Source of the DNA: Mansonella perstans
Taxonomy: Eukaryota; Nematoda; Chromadorea; Rhabditida; Onchocercidae
Length of the DNA stretch: 34,039 bases
Direction: 5' to 3'
Assembly: GCA_037074765.1 (NCBI GenBank)
Contig: JBAMDO010000359.1
Coordinates: 1-34,039, forward strand
Shown: in pieces, positions 30,683 through 34,039 of the stretch
Layout: every line of letters begins with the position of its first letter
How positions within the stretch are numbered: the stretch's first letter is position 1
Translations under genes and position numbers: made by a program
Notes under the pieces: model-generated
Told to the model about the DNA's origin: nothing
Seen by the model: only the letters and a program-made list of their open reading frames with translations
Databases searched by the model: none

Positions 30683-33617
30683 TCACAGTATAATTTGGTT
30701 TTTGTAACTGGATGTGAGCTCTTTGTATGGAAGAACAATGGAATTAAGGATAACTGTTTCAGCTGGAACATGAACATCGGATCCAAGAATAGTTAATGAT
30801 GGATTAAGACGGCCATCAATATTGAACAACGGTTTATTATCCAATTTAGCAAATGGGATGTTTGGATTTGGTGAAATTGGTGTACCTTCTATACGTGCCC
30901 ATGCCCCAACAACACTACGCCAACCGATTACGGAATGTAATACACAGGCATGCTCGTTGATTACTGCTTCAGCCAGAACAATAGTTTCACGAACACGAAC
31001 ACCGGCTGCAATTTTGGCTTTCGCACCAATACTTACATTTGGACCTATTTTTGCGGTTGGGTCAATCTGCAACAAAAATTTGTTCAAAAAAGTACAAATG
31101 TAGACATCAAAACAGAGTCCTACGAGAAGTTCAAAAATCAAATGAAGAGATAAAGAATTTTATTCTTCTAAAATTATGAATAACCTAACTTTCATATTAT
31201 CATATAACTTGTACAAGCAGGATGACTATACAAAATTGCATGAAACATAATTATAAACACCTAGAATCAGATTCCAATCAAATATAGTTCACTATATTAT
31301 CTTTCAGAATAACTGAAATGCTTAACTGATGTCCTACTACCACATATGAACGCACTACAATGAACTCTCGTAGCTAAATATTGATAGATATACTTGTGAT
31401 CGGTTCGCATCACGATCACATTCCTCCTCCATGCAAAGAATACTACGAAAGATCAACTGAAGCAAATAAAATAAAATAACAAACATTAACCTCAGCAGTA
31501 GGATCGATGAAGACATCGCCGACGATTTGTGCCCTATTATAACACAGCCGTGATGGATCGGAAGTATGATATAAACGTAGATAATGGCGATTTGCATAAA
31601 GCACTGCACTGAAAAAAGATATACCGTTGTTCCAATTTATATGAACTAAAAGATATGGAAAAGATAGCAAAGCCTCATTAAGAGAATTCAGCAATCACTT
31701 CCTAAAAAACATACGCGGCAGTTTTTGTCTGACTCCACCAACGTTTCGTTTTTAATGCATAGAGTACGGATTCAGAAGCCATTTGTGGAAAAATCTCGGT
31801 TTCAAACCAAACCTAAAGCCATCGAAGTCTAGATTTTCAATTAAGTTCTTAACAAAATAATCGAGCAAATGACAAAAATATCGGAAAAATCCTAGAAGTA
31901 CACAAATCTGCACCAAAGTTTGGTTAAGAACCAAATTTATTAATTTTACACATTTCATCCAAAGACTAATTCTAACTGTGTTATAACATACTTGCTTTGC
32001 TTCTGAACAACTGCGCGCTTTACCAATCCTTTCAATAACACTTGCGCATAACAAGTAAACACCGCATGAAATGTGTGCTGACACAAAAGTAGTTGGTTTA
32101 TCGACATAGTGAAGAATCTGAGAAAAAACTTATCATCTGAATGAAATTTTCCAAAAATTTTGGAATTCCAAAATGATAAACATTCGGAAAATTTTTCGGA
32201 AAACACTTTGTTCTCTTGAAACATCTGATAAATCCTGATAAAAATTGTAATTTGCGATACCAATTCAGTGTTTACTGTCACTATGTTTTATTTCCATAAA
32301 TTAACCTTGCCGTTTGGGTCAATTACAACGGAACCGTAGTTAATGGACTGTTCACGTGTAGCCTCAGTTGTGAGTAATAATCCATGGGCGTTGTGTTTCA
32401 AGATTAGTTCTTGGGCCATTTCGGCAATCGGTAAATCACCACAAACATCAGCATTAAGCACAAATAGTGCACTTGGATTATTCTCAAGCAAGACTGATCG
32501 AAAATGATACAAACCACATGCAGTGCCTAGTGCTTCAGGTTCTTCCAAATATCTAAAAAGTAAATTCTCTCGTTCTAATCGCCGATTTTTACTGAAAGAA
32601 ATCAATTACCGTAGTAACTAAAATCGAAATCTTTTCTCACGGATTTTTGTAGAAGAAGTGTCCTCTTTGACTTTTTTCGTGATAAGTAGTTTTGGAATCG
32701 AAAAAGAATTCAGCATAAAATATTTTATGAAAGCAGGAAGGATTTGAAAATTTACAAATGTTTATGCATCAGAACCAAAATATCAGAAAGGGATAACAGA
32801 AACTTACCTGATTTTAGTGCTATATGTTTCCGTACATTTTTGAATAAAGTCATAAAAGTATTTCGCCGGATAGAATCCAATTAAATAAATTTCTGTTATA
32901 GTAGCCAACTAAAACTAAAATCATGTCTTGATATCAATCTAAATTTTTCTTCGAATTCCTGCGGAATTCCAAGTTTCTTATCTACAACGACAAAAAATTG
33001 AATTGACATATTTCTGCATTTTATATAAACAAAAAACTACATTATGCGCTTCAGAGATTTCAAAGTCTATCAGTAAATCCATTCAAGCTTCTGTGTGTAA
33101 TATCTGTGTTCATTTAATAATGATTTCCGAAATATCTCTAAGGCAGTATTCTTGAACATTATCATAACGATCAAATACGAAATCATAACTAAAACTTGCC
33201 TTTGAAAGTTGCTCAATATGATGTTCGATGAGTGGCACGCCAGCTATTGGGAATAGCGGTTTTGGAAGTTGTAGTGAAAGTGGTCGGAAACGTGTACCTG
33301 AATGCAAACGCACGAGGTTTTGATTTAGAGACGAAGTGGACAACGGGAAACAATGTAGGCAATGAAAAGAACTGGTAAAAAGAAGAAAACACCATACAGT
33401 GAAATAAGGGCCAAACTTGCGAACATCATTGCAAAGAATTTCGACTGAAATTTCAAAAAATTATGGTTTTCGATAATGGATGACGATGCAAAATTTTAAT
33501 TCGCCTACCTTTTTGTGCACCACCGACAAGAATGACAGCTTTCAAGGTCGTCGTCGCTGATATCGCCAGTTGCGTGTTGTCCCAATCTGATCGGAACATT
33601 GACCTCAATTTCAGCAT
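30683..33617 (-). CDS. gmppa: Mannose-1-phosphate guanylyltransferase regulatory subunit alpha (GMPPA)
   Basis: Eight exons: 33509-33617, 33200-33297, 32808-32908, 32552-32306, 31992-32117, 31715-31812, 31491-31608, 30683-31066. They give 426 residues and a TGA stop; human GMPPA is about 420. The nucleotidyltransferase signature [13 protein letters not shown] begins at residue 32, followed by [26 protein letters not shown] lies at 133-139. A left-handed beta-helix starts near [14 protein letters not shown] (about 300), and the end is [21 protein letters not shown] split as family members have it. Family knowledge: GMPPA partners catalytic GMPPB in the cytosol and gives feedback control by GDP-mannose. 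The Gln-Lys insertion in the signature and this C-terminus separate it from GMPPB. The ATG at 33615-33617 has an in-frame TAG just upstream; Met7 (33597-33599) is an alternative start. Intron 2 uses a GC donor. Confidence 0.93.
31067..31490 (-). other. Intron 7 of GMPPA
   Basis: This phase-0 intron of 424 nt runs from GTTAAT to TTTGTTGCAG. It separates the last two exons, between IDPTAE and IDPTAK at the start of the beta-helix. Nothing else was seen in it. Confidence 0.75.
32909..33199 (-). other. GC-AG intron 2 of GMPPA
   Basis: The donor reads AAAG|GCAAGT, the textbook form of a GC donor, and the acceptor reads GTTTTAG. Phase 0 is kept (QLSK joined to [14 protein letters not shown]). Using the nearest GT, four bases later, puts the next exon out of frame and into a TGA. 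Confidence 0.85.
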
Positions 33618-34039
33618 CTAATGCCAAATTTCTTCAAAATCAGAAAGATATGAAATATTCAATAAAAAGTAATAAATGAAAAAAAGGCTGCAAACACAAA
33701 AATTACGAGGAGAAACAAAAAAGCCGAGGAACGAAAAATAAACAAAAAAAAGAAAAATTAAATGTGATGAAGCTTAATGTCCCAATTCTGATTGTATTGA
33801 TTGCTATCTAATTTTATCATCTACCTCTCAATCGAAAAATCCTGCACTTCTTTTTTGCATAATCTAGCAATTGGGAGTAACCGGAAGCTTGAAACATTAA
33901 TTGGACTTATTCGATCTGGTTAGACCAGTTCAAATGAACTCATCAGAAAATATTCATATCTTGGTGGAAATTGAATATGTAATAAGCTAGTTTAAAATAT
34001 AGTAAAACAATCCTCATTCTCAATCATCAAAAAATGGAC
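33618..34039. other. Upstream region of GMPPA
   Basis: No coding exon was recognised in these 422 nt. It is AT-rich, with an A-rich stretch at 33661-33760 and a short perfect palindrome CTGGTTAGACCAG at about 33917-33930. It should include the GMPPA promoter, or a 5' UTR intron or trans-splice acceptor next to the ATG. Confidence 0.5.

Noticed and set aside
30822..31103. Plus-strand ORF of 93 codons opposite the GMPPA last exon
   Set aside because: It is the antisense shadow of a strongly conserved coding exon.

Overview
The window is eukaryotic, AT-rich genomic DNA, most likely from a nematode. The genes are split by many introns whose acceptors usually read TTTTCAG, TTTACAG or TTTTTAG, and coding exons are short islands in A/T-rich, homopolymer-rich DNA. 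A parasitic clade III (spirurid or filarial) worm is my guess, but the window alone does not prove it. No bacterial, viral, transposon-coding or RNA genes were recognised.

Two protein-coding genes can be assembled, both on the minus strand. Neither is visible as one long ORF. I rebuilt them exon by exon, requiring splice sites and matching reading phase at each junction.

Positions 24123 down to 1 hold the 5' part of a giant cytoskeletal gene: 36 coding exons, about 6.5 kb of coding sequence and about 2,174 residues, still open at the left edge. It begins with tandem calponin-homology domains joined by a serine-rich linker and continues into a long helical, spectrin-repeat-like rod. This architecture best fits the nesprin/SYNE family (C. 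elegans ANC-1, fly Msp-300), which ties nuclei and organelles to actin. The membrane-anchoring KASH end, if present, lies outside the window to the left.

Positions 33617 down to 30683 hold a complete eight-exon gene for GMPPA, the regulatory alpha subunit of GDP-mannose pyrophosphorylase. The predicted protein has 426 residues, against about 420 in human. It supplies or controls GDP-mannose for glycosylation. No functional link between the two genes is apparent. They are neighbours in the same orientation, about 6.6 kb apart.

The intergenic DNA (24124-30682) and the large introns of the giant gene carry several unrelated tandem arrays. These are a two-type 15/21-bp minisatellite in intron 1, a 24-bp array near 27.0 kb, and a 38-bp array near 28.0 kb whose unit contains a perfect 5' splice-donor consensus. 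There are also a few simple duplications and an inverted repeat. The most interesting gene-structure points are a 17-nt microexon that is needed to keep the giant gene in frame, a clean GC-AG intron in GMPPA, and a (TA)n tract that forms the intron side of one splice donor.
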